Shown: positions 35,839 through 45,230, numbered from the stretch's first letter. The stretch: 64,000 bases of DNA from Eisenibacter elegans DSM 3317 (GCF_000430505.1 NZ_KE387152.1:323413-387412); one strand, 5' to 3'. The notes: generated from the sequence alone by a model not told the origin. A program made the numbers and translations.

Positions 35839-36960
35839 ATGCATATATTCAACAAGCTATTGGCCTTTTTTGTAGGCGGCGTATTCGTCTTGTCGGGCCT
35901 AGTAAAACTCAATGACCCTCAAGGTACACAAATCAAACTCGAAGAGTACTTTCACGTATTCCAAGCCGACCAAACGATAGGGCTAGCCTCGATGAGTGGG
36001 CTGTGGGAGTTTTTGTTGCCTTATAGCCTTAGCTTAGCTGTATTGCTCAGTACAGCAGAGGTAGTTTTGGGAGCCAACCTGATTTTCTCATACCGCCAAC
36101 GCAGCAGCCTGATGGCACTCTTGGCGCTCATCATCTTTTTTGGGATGTTGACCTTCTACTCGGCATACTTCAATAAAGTAACAGACTGTGGCTGTTTTGG
36201 CGATGCAATCAAGCTGACTCCTTGGCAGTCGTTCTGGAAAGATATGCTCCTCCTGATGATGGTAACCTTCTTACTCATTCAGTACAGCAGCCCACAACGA
36301 GCCCTCAAAGACCAAATGCCCAAACTTATCGGCTGGCTCAGCAGTACTGCCGTGTTGGTGGCATCCTTGATTTTGGCCTATTATGCCATCCATTATCTAC
36401 CACCGATTGATTTTAGAGCCTACAAAATCGGCAATAGCATCCCCGAGCAAATGAAACCCTCCGAGCCGCTGCGCTATGAGTACCTGATGGAGAAAGACGG
36501 CAAAACACACCGCTTCACCGACTACCCCTCTGATACCACCTATGTTTACAAGGATATGCGTCTGCTCAACCCCAAGGCACAGCCCAAAATCACCGACTAT
36601 GCCATCTGGAACAATCAAGGCGATATAACGCAAGAAAGCTTCAAGGGGCGCAAGCTCTTTATTGTCATTGCCGATATCGAAACCGTACACCTGCGCTATA
36701 TATCTGAAATCAACGAGCTAGCCAAACAAGCCAAGAAAAATAAAATCACCCCAATGGTGCTTACCGGTACTGATGACCAAAGCTACCAAGCCTTCCAACG
36801 ACGGGTAGGACTAAAAATACCCTATTATTTTGCCGACAAGACCGTCCTCAAAACAATGATTCGGGCCAACCCCGGTATCGTCTTGTTAGACAATGGGGTA
36901 GTGAAGGGGAAGTGGCATCATAATCGACTCCCAAGCGTAGAGGTCTTGCAAAAACTATAG
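35839..36960 (+). CDS. DoxX-family membrane protein (BT_3928-like)
   Basis: A 373-residue protein. The N-terminal DoxX-type membrane domain has four transmembrane segments (KLLAFFVGGVFVLSGLVKLN, EVVLGANLIFSY, LLALIIFFGMLTFYS, MLLLMMVTFLLI) and the conserved TDCGCFGDAI cysteine motif typical of MauE/DoxX redox-related proteins. After a fifth hydrophobic segment (about 168-188) a periplasmic region follows. It resembles a thioredoxin-like fold (FKGRKLFIVIADIETVH, PMVLTGTDDQSYQ) but lacks a CxxC. A role in envelope redox handling is inferred. Tightly coupled to DUF1599. Confidence 0.85.
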   Translation: MHIFNKLLAFFVGGVFVLSGLVKLNDPQGTQIKLEEYFHVFQADQTIGLASMSGLWEFLLPYSLSLAVLLSTAEVVLGANLIFSYRQRSSLMALLALIIFFGMLTFYSAYFNKVTDCGCFGDAIKLTPWQSFWKDMLLLMMVTFLLIQYSSPQRALKDQMPKLIGWLSSTAVLVASLILAYYAIHYLPPIDFRAYKIGNSIPEQMKPSEPLRYEYLMEKDGKTHRFTDYPSDTTYVYKDMRLLNPKAQPKITDYAIWNNQGDITQESFKGRKLFIVIADIETVHLRYISEINELAKQAKKNKITPMVLTGTDDQSYQAFQRRVGLKIPYYFADKTVLKTMIRANPGIVLLDNGVVKGKWHHNRLPSVEVLQKL

Positions 36961-37080
36961 CATCGTTTGCATTTCCTCCAAAAAATAAGCATCTTACCGA
37001 TGCAATGGTGCACAGTTTTTGTACATAGATGCCCAAACAACCCAACAACACACTAAATCACAAACCCTGCACGACACTCT

Positions 37081-38151
37081 ATGGCAAAGTTTATCAAATT
37101 TCTACTATATCGACTCATCAAAGGTATCGGGGTGATTTTAGGAATTGCAGTGGTGATTTTTTTCCTTTTTTTTACACTCCCCGGCGACCCCGTGAGTGTC
37201 ATCAACCCTAAAGGTGATTCGCTCAGCCGAGCCAACACCATCAAAGAGCTAGGCCTAGATAAACCACTGCTGGTACAGTTGGGTTACTATCTCAATGACT
37301 TGTCTCCCGTCTCCTTTCACGAAAACACACCCGAAATGGAGAGCACCTATAATTATTTTGTAGCTATCCCGCTAGGGGGCAGCGCAATATTGATAAAATA
37401 TCCATATCTCCGCCGTTCTTATGAAAACAAGCGGCCGGTGGCCGAAATTCTTTGGCAAGACCTAGGGGGTACCCTCGTACTGGCCATTACCTCGATGGTA
37501 TTGGCAACATTGATAGGGGTATTTTTTGGCATCATCGCCGCGCTCAGACACAATACATGGGTAGATTACTCGCTCGTAACCATCTCGATATTAGGTATTT
37601 CTATCCCTTCTTTTGTGATGGCTATCGGTATCTCTCTGCTTTTTGGGCACTACCTCAAAGACTACACAGGCTTGGCTATGACCGGCTCGCTGTGGGGCAA
37701 GGCCGATATTTTCACAGGTAGGTCTTCGATTATGATTTCCAATTTGATTTTGCCTGCCTTTACGCTGGCATTGCGCCCGCTCTCTATCATCGTGCAGCTG
37801 ACCCGCAGCTCTATGCTCGAAGTGCTTTCACAAGATTATATCCGCACAGCCAAGGCCAAAGGACTGTCCTTTTTTATGGTTATCTACAAACATGCTTTGC
37901 GCAATGCACTCAACCCGCTCATTACCACAGTTTCGGGGTGGCTTGCATCCTTGATGGCCGGAGCATTCTTCATTGAATATGTTTTCAACTGGAAGGGCAT
38001 CGGCGCCACTACCATCAATGCCGTAGGACAAAAAGACTTGCCCATTGTGATGGGAGCAACTCTACTAATCGGGGTTATCTTTGTGGTAGTTAACGCCTTT
38101 GTAGATATTCTCTATTCCGTTATTGACCCACGCATTCAAATAGAAGAATAG
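37081..38151 (+). CDS. ABC transporter permease, OppB/DppB family
   Basis: A 356-residue inner-membrane protein with six transmembrane segments. The first helix ends in the conserved FFTLPGDPV, then comes a periplasmic loop that is longer than usual. The permease core has the family sequence PLSIIVQLTRSSMLEVLSQD and the EAA-type loop YIRTAKAKGLSFFMVIYKHA, then LRNALNPLITTVSGWLASL. Family members import di- or oligopeptides or nickel with a DppC-type partner, two ATPases and a binding protein. None of these partners is adjacent, so the rest of the transporter must be elsewhere. Confidence 0.9.
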   Translation: MAKFIKFLLYRLIKGIGVILGIAVVIFFLFFTLPGDPVSVINPKGDSLSRANTIKELGLDKPLLVQLGYYLNDLSPVSFHENTPEMESTYNYFVAIPLGGSAILIKYPYLRRSYENKRPVAEILWQDLGGTLVLAITSMVLATLIGVFFGIIAALRHNTWVDYSLVTISILGISIPSFVMAIGISLLFGHYLKDYTGLAMTGSLWGKADIFTGRSSIMISNLILPAFTLALRPLSIIVQLTRSSMLEVLSQDYIRTAKAKGLSFFMVIYKHALRNALNPLITTVSGWLASLMAGAFFIEYVFNWKGIGATTINAVGQKDLPIVMGATLLIGVIFVVVNAFVDILYSVIDPRIQIEE

Positions 38152-38244
38152 CCCCAAAATACAAGATTATGAGTACCATCTGAGCGACCTGCTTGGATGG
38201 TGTTTTATTTTATGTCAAAATTTACTGAGTTGACAAATCAAGTC

Positions 38245-38345
38245 GCTTGGCGCTCTAGCCGAGACAAGCTGAGGCCTCATTTTGAGGTAAAATGAGACTT
38301 AATCCATAGTTTTAACTATGGGGTTGAAAAATATCCAGTGGCGTG
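38245..38345. mobile_element. Family B MITE-like element, left end lost
   Basis: The right three quarters of B are well preserved (GCCGAGACAAGCTGAGGCC to ATATCCAGTGGCGTG), but no CACACC left terminus or target duplication is found. The third hairpin here is CCATAG-TTTTAA-CTATGG, a paired change relative to CCACAG...CTGTGG in other copies. Confidence 0.75.
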
Positions 38346-38363
38346 GTCAGCAGACATATTTCT

Positions 38364-38385
38364 CAAATCAATTTTGATTGGGTAT
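38364..38385 (-). repeat. Family A terminal fragment
   Basis: CAAATCAATTTTGATTGGGTAT is split here as CAAATCAATTT plus TGATTGGGTAT: the reverse complement of the A left end. It lies 18 bases from the B remnant. The rest of the copy is missing. Confidence 0.5.
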
Positions 38386-38455
38386 CATTTTGATCAGAGA
38401 TATGATACCGGCTTTTTTTGTATCTTGAGCCAACCACCAAACATACCCTACTATA

Positions 38456-40003
38456 ATGTTGAAAAAAGCATTGGCCGAATTGGCACGAAGGCAAGCGCAA
38501 GCCTTGGCAATGGGCGGCGCTGAAAAAATAGCCCGACAGCATAGTCTGGGGCGAATGACCGTCCGCGAACGCATTGACTACCTCCTAGACAGGGGCAGCT
38601 TCTATGAAACAGGCCTGTTGGCACAGAGTCAACTCCCCGAGGCTCGCGACAAAACCCCCGCCGACGGCAAGGTCTGCGGGTATGGTACTATCGAAGGGCA
38701 GACCGTAGGCATCAGCGCAGACGACGCTACGGTAATGGCAGGCGCGGGCGGGCGCATAGGCTACGAGAAGGCCTTCAAAATCCACCATTATGCCCAAGAA
38801 AAAGGCTTCCCAGCTATTCATCTGGGTGATGGGGGAGGGGCACGCATCCCTGACATTATGGGAGCGGTGGGAATGATGAACTTTACCTATGACATCTCAC
38901 ACGCGCCACGCAACCGTCAAATCCCCAAAATCACCGTCATTATGGGAGAGTGCTTTGGCGGTCCTACTTGGGAGGCTGCCAGCTCAGACCTGATTGTGCA
39001 GGTCAAGGGCAGTACGATGGCCGTCGCCGGCCCCGTAGTCTTGGCCGCTGCTACTACTGAGCAAGCCGAAAAAGAGCATTTAGGCGGTTGGGAGCTCCAC
39101 GCCCACCATACCGGACTGGCAGACCATACCGCCGATACCGAGAAGGCCGCGCTTCGTTGGGTCAAGAAAGTGCTCACCTATTTGCCGCCCAACTACCAAC
39201 AACTGCCGCCTACCCAAAGCCCGCCTGAAAGCACGCCTTTTCGACAGACCAGCCTGTATGAGCTGATTCCACAAAACGACAAGTATGGATATGATATGCA
39301 CCCCGTGCTCGAAACCATCTTCGACAAGGGCAGCCTCTTAGAGCTGAAGCCGTTTTTTGATGGAAGCCTCATCACCAGCCTGGCGCGCCTCAACGGCCAA
39401 GTAGTAGGGGTATTGGCCAACAATCCTAAGGTCAACGCAGGAGCAATGGGCCCCGGAGCTTGCGAAAAAGCCACACAGTTTATCTGTTTTTGCGACTCGT
39501 TTCATATCCCATTGGTGTTTTTGCACGACACCCCCGGGTTTTTTGTAGGGCAAGCAGCCGAGCGGCGTAAAATGCCCGTACAAATTATGAACTTTATCCA
39601 AGCCTTGCAACAAAGCACAGTTCCAAAACTTTCGCTCATCTTGCGCAAATCGTATGGAATGGCACATTGCAATATGCTGGGTGCCAATATGGGAGCTGAT
39701 TTTTTACTCGCCTATCCGCAGGCCGAAGTTTCTTTTATGGCTCCCGAAGTGGCCGCCAATATCGTGTTGGGGCGCAAACTGGCACAAGTTGCCAATCCTG
39801 AGGAAATCAAAAAAGCCTTTATGGCGGAGATGCAGCAAATCAATGCGCCTTGGGAGGCTGCTGCGGCCAACCTTATCGACAAAATCATTGACCCTGCCGA
39901 TACCCGCCAAGAACTGATCCGATGCCTGAGCCTCGCCAAAAGCCGATACCCACAGGGCGGAATGAGCCAACGACGAATGACTAATTGGCCCAAAATGGCA
40001 TAA
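38456..40003 (+). CDS. Acyl-CoA carboxylase carboxyltransferase (beta) subunit
   Basis: A 515-residue carboxyltransferase (PF01039) that moves CO2 from carboxybiotin to an acyl-CoA such as propionyl- or methylcrotonyl-CoA. N-terminal marks are GRMTVRERIDYLLDRGSFYE and the oxyanion-hole region HLGDGGGARIPDIMG; the C-terminal half has GPGACEKATQFICFCDSFH, LVFLHDTPGFFVG and MAPEVAANIVLGRKLA. Length is that of propionyl-CoA carboxylase beta chains. No biotin carboxylase or biotin carrier gene lies nearby. The exact acyl-CoA is unknown. Confidence 0.9.
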   Translation: MLKKALAELARRQAQALAMGGAEKIARQHSLGRMTVRERIDYLLDRGSFYETGLLAQSQLPEARDKTPADGKVCGYGTIEGQTVGISADDATVMAGAGGRIGYEKAFKIHHYAQEKGFPAIHLGDGGGARIPDIMGAVGMMNFTYDISHAPRNRQIPKITVIMGECFGGPTWEAASSDLIVQVKGSTMAVAGPVVLAAATTEQAEKEHLGGWELHAHHTGLADHTADTEKAALRWVKKVLTYLPPNYQQLPPTQSPPESTPFRQTSLYELIPQNDKYGYDMHPVLETIFDKGSLLELKPFFDGSLITSLARLNGQVVGVLANNPKVNAGAMGPGACEKATQFICFCDSFHIPLVFLHDTPGFFVGQAAERRKMPVQIMNFIQALQQSTVPKLSLILRKSYGMAHCNMLGANMGADFLLAYPQAEVSFMAPEVAANIVLGRKLAQVANPEEIKKAFMAEMQQINAPWEAAAANLIDKIIDPADTRQELIRCLSLAKSRYPQGGMSQRRMTNWPKMA

Positions 40004-40041
40004 AAAAAAGGCATTGCAGACTAAAAATTAGACCGAATGCC
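40002..40041 (-). terminator. Intrinsic terminator, minus strand (hsp20)
   Basis: On the minus strand, GGCATT pairs with AATGCC across an A/T-rich loop and is followed by a run of eight T. It would stop hsp20 transcription coming from the right, just past the end of the convergent carboxyltransferase gene. Confidence 0.6.
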
Positions 40042-40127
40042 CGAACAAAAATGACACCAAAATTAATACCTAGTATTTATCAAGAATAGTGCCAGGTATT
40101 GGTGATAGCCCATATTTTTGGCTATCA

Positions 40128-40553
40128 TTAGGAGATACTGATTTGGCGTAAAGCTTTTACCTTGGCTTCATCGCGCTTGGGTAAGTGTACATACAGCACG
40201 CCGTTTTCATATTTGGCAGAGATAGCCTCCTCGTCGACAGTATCGGGGAGGTTAAAGGCTCTCCGAAACGCCTGATAGCTAAACTCGCGGCGGGTATATT
40301 TACCTTGTTCTTCTTGGGTTTGCTCTTCCTTGCGCTCGGCGCTGATGGTCAGTACCTGCTTGTTGAGGTCGATATTGAAATCTTCCTTTTGCAAGCCGGG
40401 AGCGGCTACTTCTAGTTGAAAATGATCAGCCTCTTCCTTGATATTGACCGCTGGCGCGTGGCTACGGCTAAGTGGCAGGTCTTGCTCCAAGAAATTGTCG
40501 AGCAGGTGGGCTACAGTGTTTGGCCAGTGAGTGTTCCAACGTACAAGTGACAT
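40128..40553 (-). CDS. Small heat-shock protein, Hsp20/alpha-crystallin family
   Basis: A 141-residue ATP-independent chaperone that binds unfolding proteins under stress. The alpha-crystallin domain runs from about residue 35 (APAVNIKEEADHFQLEVAAPG) through KEDFNIDLNKQVLTISAER to YENGVLYVHLPK. The conserved GVL motif and the C-terminal IxI-type ISIS tail needed for oligomerisation are present. Start: the ATG of MSLVRWNTHW; upstream in-frame codons encode a K/R-rich non-conserved leader. A hairpin (TGATAGCC/GGCTATCA) lies right after its stop, and twin inverted motifs lie upstream. Confidence 0.93.
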   Translation of the reverse strand: MSLVRWNTHWPNTVAHLLDNFLEQDLPLSRSHAPAVNIKEEADHFQLEVAAPGLQKEDFNIDLNKQVLTISAERKEEQTQEEQGKYTRREFSYQAFRRAFNLPDTVDEEAISAKYENGVLYVHLPKRDEAKVKALRQISIS

Positions 40554-40650
40554 AGTTTTTACTTTTTTGGGTGATACATAATTGATAATAGAATGTCTTT
40601 GACTAGACCTTGGCAAGGGATGTACCAATCCGAGAAAAAGAGTTTTTTGG

Positions 40651-40706
40651 TGACATTTTGTCTTGTTTATAGCTTTTTTAGAAATCAAAAACTGACATTT
40701 TGTCTT
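40651..40706 (-). promoter_or_regulatory. Twin TGACATTTTGTCTT motifs upstream of hsp20
   Basis: The 14-base word TGACATTTTGTCTT occurs at 40651-40664 and 40693-40706, exactly 42 bases apart (four helical turns). Each contains the inverted repeat GACA-TTT-TGTC. They lie about 100 and 140 bases upstream of the hsp20 start. This pattern suggests a dimeric regulator binding on one face of the DNA; it is neither CIRCE nor a known sigma-32 site. Confidence 0.45.
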
Positions 40707-40782
40707 TTTTAGAAAAATGCACCGCTGTTTTGACAGTTGTTGGCGATATAGAGATCCGTGATTTTGGCTTTAAGATGTATAC

Positions 40783-42066
40783 TTAGCGGTGTAGGCGCTG
40801 TTGGAGCCATTCAAATTTATAAGCACGGTGTGTGGCACCGCCGCCATCGTGTTGGCCATTGGGATAGATTTTATAAGCTTTTGGAGCAATGATTTTGTTG
40901 TAGGCGGCGAAGGCAGTGGCGGGTGGGCAAGTACGGTCTTGCATCCCGACAGACATCAGTACCTGCGCCCGAATGCGGTAGGCGAAGTATTTGGCATCGA
41001 AGTAGCGCAGGTTGTCGGCCAGTAAGGTGAGGGAAACCTGCTGTTTGTCGGCGTAGTTGGCCACCGCTTTTTGAATCCAAGACGGATAACTGAGGTAGGT
41101 GTCAAAATCACACATAAAGGGCACATCGGGCATACAAAAAGCTACTTCGGGCACGAGTGCGGCCAAGATAAGGGCTAGTCCCCCGCCTTGGCTCATCCCC
41201 TCTACGATGATATTGCGTTGGTCAAGCTCAGGTTTGCTTCGCAAAAACGCCAGTGCTTGGAGGCCATCAGCAATGGCTCCTCGGTAGAAGTACTGCGTCT
41301 TGTCGTGGAGTTGGTGGGTGAATATCTGCCCTCCTTCGAGCGTGATTGCGTCCCTGCTGTTGCCGTGGGCTCGAATATTGAGCGCCAGCACAGCATAGTT
41401 GTCTGGTATGCCCCGAAAAGGGTCATCGTGTAGGGTTTTGGGTGGGTATAGGGCGCTGCCCATCCCGCCTAGTTGTAATACAACGGGGGCGTTCCAGTTG
41501 TTGCGCGGGATACGGTACCAAGCGCGGACGGTTACCTCGCCGAGGCTCGGTATTTCGACCAAGTACATCTTATAAGTCGGGGTGCTGAGAGAGTCTTGTG
41601 CCAGAATCCTGTACTTTGGGGCGATGGCAGCCAGCTCTTGGCGTGTTTGTTGCCAAAACAAGTCAAAATCTGGTGGGGCTTGACCAAGGCTAAAAATTTT
41701 TTCGACAGCATAGCCTACGGTGTAGTATTGTCTCAGCAAATCTTTGCCCCCCGAAGACCATACTGCCTCTACATCATAAAAATCAGCTTTATATACCTGA
41801 AAATCGACTTTTTGTGTATAATGGCTTTGTCCTTTGGGTGGCCAAAACTGCTGTTGGGCTATTTGTTGGCCTTGGCGGTTTTTGAGCAAGCAGGTCAGCG
41901 TTCCGGCAGTATTGATATTTTCGAGCCGAAGCTGTATCTGTAAAGGCTGCCCCCAAGCCGTACTGGTCTCAGTGGTTTGGATACGTAGTTTGGGCTGAGG
42001 CATTGCCCATTGAGGCCACAAACACAAAAGACCAATCCAAACAAAGAACAAATAAGGAGGTTTCAT
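40783..42066 (-). CDS. Exported acetyl-xylan-esterase-like alpha/beta hydrolase
   Basis: A 427-residue exported hydrolase. The signal peptide ends about WAMPQ. A beta-sandwich-like N-terminal region (about 25-125) precedes an AXE1/cephalosporin-C deacetylase type domain. The nucleophile elbow is GMSQGGGLAL with Ser at about 292, after the family signature RAHGNSRD; the acid is in VGMQDRTCPPATAF and the histidine in NGQHDGGG. Family members remove acetyl groups from xylan or acetylated sugars. No other glycan-degrading gene is nearby, so the natural substrate is uncertain. The start was set at the ATG before the signal peptide. Confidence 0.86.
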   Translation of the reverse strand: MKPPYLFFVWIGLLCLWPQWAMPQPKLRIQTTETSTAWGQPLQIQLRLENINTAGTLTCLLKNRQGQQIAQQQFWPPKGQSHYTQKVDFQVYKADFYDVEAVWSSGGKDLLRQYYTVGYAVEKIFSLGQAPPDFDLFWQQTRQELAAIAPKYRILAQDSLSTPTYKMYLVEIPSLGEVTVRAWYRIPRNNWNAPVVLQLGGMGSALYPPKTLHDDPFRGIPDNYAVLALNIRAHGNSRDAITLEGGQIFTHQLHDKTQYFYRGAIADGLQALAFLRSKPELDQRNIIVEGMSQGGGLALILAALVPEVAFCMPDVPFMCDFDTYLSYPSWIQKAVANYADKQQVSLTLLADNLRYFDAKYFAYRIRAQVLMSVGMQDRTCPPATAFAAYNKIIAPKAYKIYPNGQHDGGGATHRAYKFEWLQQRLHR

Positions 42067-42112
42067 AGGTGTATGGTTTTTATACTCAATCGAAATGCAA
42101 CCCAATCAAAAT

Positions 42113-42210
42113 TATACCAAGATTCACAAGATTTGAGGATTTATAGGATTTGATTTTCTTGATGCTCAAGGATTCTCAGCACACACATTGCCCAAACCAA
42201 TTTTGGTTGA
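42113..42210 (-). repeat. Family A dispersed repeat, reverse orientation
   Basis: The reverse copy begins TATACCAAGATTCACAAGAT, holds CTTGATGCTCAAG and ends CCCAAACCAATTTTGGTTGA. A second partial A start (TATACTCAATCGAAATGC) lies about 30 bases before it. The copy sits behind the start of the hydrolase gene, so it may influence its promoter. Confidence 0.75.
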
Positions 42211-42421
42211 ATGTGTGGAAAATCCTTGGAAATCAAATCTAGTAAATTTATAAAATGCACAAAATGAGCGAATTAGTATTCGTTGGGCTGCCGAATTTTG
42301 TATAAATATGACATTGTTTTGCGCGTTTTGCGGCTGTGTTGCTTCCTCTGTGGCCAAAGTAAAAAACTTAGTTACCAATACGGAAGCCTAGGTGCGTGCC
42401 CTTTACTAACGTAAAATTGCC

Positions 42422-42429
42422 TAATTTTG
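42422..42429 (+). promoter_or_regulatory. Candidate -7 promoter box (TAATTTTG)
   Basis: TAATTTTG matches TAnnTTTG and lies 34 bases before the ATG of the [2Fe-2S] protein. The rest of the 42067-42463 intergenic region holds only the family A copy. Confidence 0.4.
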
Positions 42430-42463
42430 CAAAATCAAGTTACCTTATCTATGCCTTCAGTGT

Positions 42464-42718
42464 ATGTCTAGAACCCCCTCTTCGCCTCAATGCGCCCTGT
42501 ATGTGTGTCAGGGCAAAGATTGTAAAAAAGCGGATAAAAAGCTTTTCAAAACGCTCAAAAGCGATGTCAAACGTGAGCGGCTTCGCCGTACTGAGGTTTT
42601 TAAGACCAAGTGTTTGGGGCGCTGCAAATTTGCCCCTGTAGTAGCCGTACAGCCTGCCAACCAGTGGTGTTATCGTACTGATGTAGACGAAGTAATCAAG
42701 ACAATCAAAGGCAGTTGA
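42464..42718 (+). CDS. (2Fe-2S) thioredoxin-like ferredoxin domain protein
   Basis: An 84-residue protein of the thioredoxin-fold [2Fe-2S] ferredoxin group (NuoE/Shethna-like). The cluster ligands are in YVCQGKDCKKADKK and TKCLGRCKFAPVVAV, the spacing expected for this family. It should be a small cytoplasmic electron carrier. It stands alone between promoter-like sequence and topA. It could instead be an assembly or regulatory protein; partners are not evident. Confidence 0.82.
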   Translation: MSRTPSSPQCALYVCQGKDCKKADKKLFKTLKSDVKRERLRRTEVFKTKCLGRCKFAPVVAVQPANQWCYRTDVDEVIKTIKGS

Positions 42719-42860
42719 TAGCCCCAAGCTACTAGAAAGCCAAACTTTTTTGCGCCTTTCTTGATTAGTTATAAAGAATCTTTGCAACTTTGAAGCAGGT
42801 AGTCGGCCTTCGCAGCACTGCTTCCTTTCTCTCCAATCTAAGCCCTAACAAGCGACGATT

Positions 42861-45230
42861 ATGCCCAAAAATCTTGTTATCGTAGAATCTCCCGCCAAAG
42901 CCAAAACCATTGAAGGATATTTAGGAAAAGACTTTGTGGTGAAGTCGAGCTACGGCCACGTACGCGATTTGCCCAAATCTGATAAAGCAATAGATGTTGA
43001 AAATGGCTTCAAACCTACCTACGAAATATCTGACGACAAGAAGAATGTGGTGTCTGACTTGTTTCGTACGGCCAAGCAATCTGATACAGTATGGTTGGCG
43101 ACTGACGACGACCGCGAGGGAGAGGCCATCTCTTGGCATTTGTATGAAGCGCTAGGGCTACAAAATAAGGACACCAAACGCATCGTCTTCCGTGAAATTA
43201 CGAAGAAAGCCATCCTCAATGCGATCGAAAACCCCCGTACCATCGACATAGACCTCGTCAATGCGCAGCAAGCCCGCCGGATACTCGACCGGTTGGTGGG
43301 GTTTGAAATATCTCCCGTGCTCTGGAAAATCAAAACCGGACTCTCTGCCGGGCGGGTACAGTCTGTGGCCGTACGGATGATTGTAGAGCGCGAGCGCGAA
43401 ATCTTAGCCTTTGAGTCTAAAAGTAATTTCCGCATTCAGGCCAGCTTTGACCTCGAAAAGGGGCGCAAACTATTCGCCGACCTCAACGACAAACCCGAGC
43501 AGGAAACTGATGCACAATCTTTCCTCGAAAAATGTGTAGGGGCGGAGTTTTCTATTGCCAAACTGGAAACCAAGCCCGCCAAAAAATCACCAGCAGCGCC
43601 ATTTACCACCTCTACTCTCCAACAAGAAGCCGCTCGCAAGCTGGGCTATGGCGTAGCACGGACAATGAGCTTGGCTCAGCGCCTGTATGAATCTGGGAAA
43701 ATCACCTATATGCGTACCGACTCTACGAACCTCTCCGAAGACGCTGTGGCGCAGGCCTCACAGTCCATCCGGCAGAGTTATGGCAATGACTACGTACAAA
43801 ATCGCAGCTACAAAACCAAGACCGAAGGCGCACAAGAAGCCCACGAGGCCATCCGTCCGACTGACTTTGGGGTGTCGAGCGCGGGCGGCGACCGCGACGA
43901 GGTGCGGCTCTATGAACTGATTTGGAAACGTGCTATCGCCTCACAAATGGCTGACGCACAGCTAGAGCGCACTGTAGCCACCATCGATATAGACCCTATA
44001 CGCTACAATCAAGCCAATAATACCAGTGAAAAAATGCCTAACCTCATCGCTCGTGGTGAGGTAATCAAGTTTGATGGCTTTCTGAAGGTATACCTCGAAT
44101 CATCTGATGACGATGACAACGACGAAGACGAAGCCACCAAGGGTATGTTGCCTCCGCTGACTGTGGGTCAACGCCTCGACCTCGACCAGCTCAAGGCGAC
44201 CGAGCGCTTCCAACGCCACCCACCCCGCTACAACGAAGCCTCACTCGTTAAAAAGCTAGAAGAAATGGGCATTGGCCGCCCATCTACCTATGCCCCGATT
44301 ATCTCGACTATCCAAAAGCGCGGCTATGTGGTCAAAGAAGACCGCGAAGGCAAGCAGCGGCAATACCGTGAGCTGATTCTGAAGGCAGAAAAAATTGAGG
44401 CTTTTGACCGTACCGAAAATTATGGTGCCGAAAAAGCCAAGCTCTTTCCTACGAGTATCGCCCTGACTGTCAATGACTTCTTGGTAGAGCGCTTTACCGA
44501 AATTATGGATTACTCCTTTACGGCAGCCGTAGAGAAGGAATTTGACGAAATAGCCGAAGGCCGCAAAGAGTGGGTCAAAATGCTGGATGCCTTTTACAAA
44601 GAGTTCCATCCTAAGGTCTTGGCCTCTAAGGATGTAGACCGCAAAGAGTTGTTCAAGCCCCGCACTATCGGCATTCACCCCGACAAAAACGAGCCGATTC
44701 TGGTCATTGATGGCCGATATGGCCCCTTTGTGCAGATAGGCGAAACCACTGACCAGAACCCCAAGCCCCAACGCGCCAGCCTCCGCTCGGGGATGAACCC
44801 CGAAGCCATTACGGTAGAAGACGCGCTCGAACTCTTCAAGCTACCCCGTATGGTAGGCACTTTTGAGGGCAAAGAAATGGTGGCAGCTGTAGGCCGATTT
44901 GGCCCCTACATCCGCCACGACGACAAGTTTGTATCTTTGCCCAAAGATGAAGACCCGCTTTTCGTTACCGAAGAGACAGCCATCGCCCTTATCATCGCCA
45001 AGCGCAAGGCCGATGCAGAGAAGTTTATCAAGACTTTCGACGAAAACCCCGAAGTACAAGTACTCAATGGTCGCTATGGCCCTTATATCAAAATGGGCAA
45101 GGTAAATGCCAAAATCCCCAAAGATAAAGAAGCTGCTGAGCTGACCCTCGAAGAATGCCTCGCCTTGGTAGAAGAAAGTAAAAATAAGCCTAAACGCAGC
45201 AGCAGCAGTGCTCGCAAAGGCAAGAAATAA
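42861..45230 (+). CDS. topA: DNA topoisomerase I (type IA)
   Basis: A 789-residue enzyme that relaxes negative supercoils. The TOPRIM domain has IVESPAKAKTIEGYLG (residues 7-22) and TDDDREGEAISWHL (81-94). The active-site tyrosine is in ITYMRTDSTN (Y283). The core continues with TEGAQEAHEAIRPT and GIGRPSTYAPII. Instead of classical Cys4 zinc fingers the C-terminus has three topoisomerase C-terminal repeats (DGRYGPFVQIG, VGRFGPYIRHDDKFVSLPK, NGRYGPYIKMGKVNAKIPK) and a Lys/Ser-rich tail, as is usual in Bacteroidota. Confidence 0.96.
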   Translation: MPKNLVIVESPAKAKTIEGYLGKDFVVKSSYGHVRDLPKSDKAIDVENGFKPTYEISDDKKNVVSDLFRTAKQSDTVWLATDDDREGEAISWHLYEALGLQNKDTKRIVFREITKKAILNAIENPRTIDIDLVNAQQARRILDRLVGFEISPVLWKIKTGLSAGRVQSVAVRMIVEREREILAFESKSNFRIQASFDLEKGRKLFADLNDKPEQETDAQSFLEKCVGAEFSIAKLETKPAKKSPAAPFTTSTLQQEAARKLGYGVARTMSLAQRLYESGKITYMRTDSTNLSEDAVAQASQSIRQSYGNDYVQNRSYKTKTEGAQEAHEAIRPTDFGVSSAGGDRDEVRLYELIWKRAIASQMADAQLERTVATIDIDPIRYNQANNTSEKMPNLIARGEVIKFDGFLKVYLESSDDDDNDEDEATKGMLPPLTVGQRLDLDQLKATERFQRHPPRYNEASLVKKLEEMGIGRPSTYAPIISTIQKRGYVVKEDREGKQRQYRELILKAEKIEAFDRTENYGAEKAKLFPTSIALTVNDFLVERFTEIMDYSFTAAVEKEFDEIAEGRKEWVKMLDAFYKEFHPKVLASKDVDRKELFKPRTIGIHPDKNEPILVIDGRYGPFVQIGETTDQNPKPQRASLRSGMNPEAITVEDALELFKLPRMVGTFEGKEMVAAVGRFGPYIRHDDKFVSLPKDEDPLFVTEETAIALIIAKRKADAEKFIKTFDENPEVQVLNGRYGPYIKMGKVNAKIPKDKEAAELTLEECLALVEESKNKPKRSSSSARKGKK

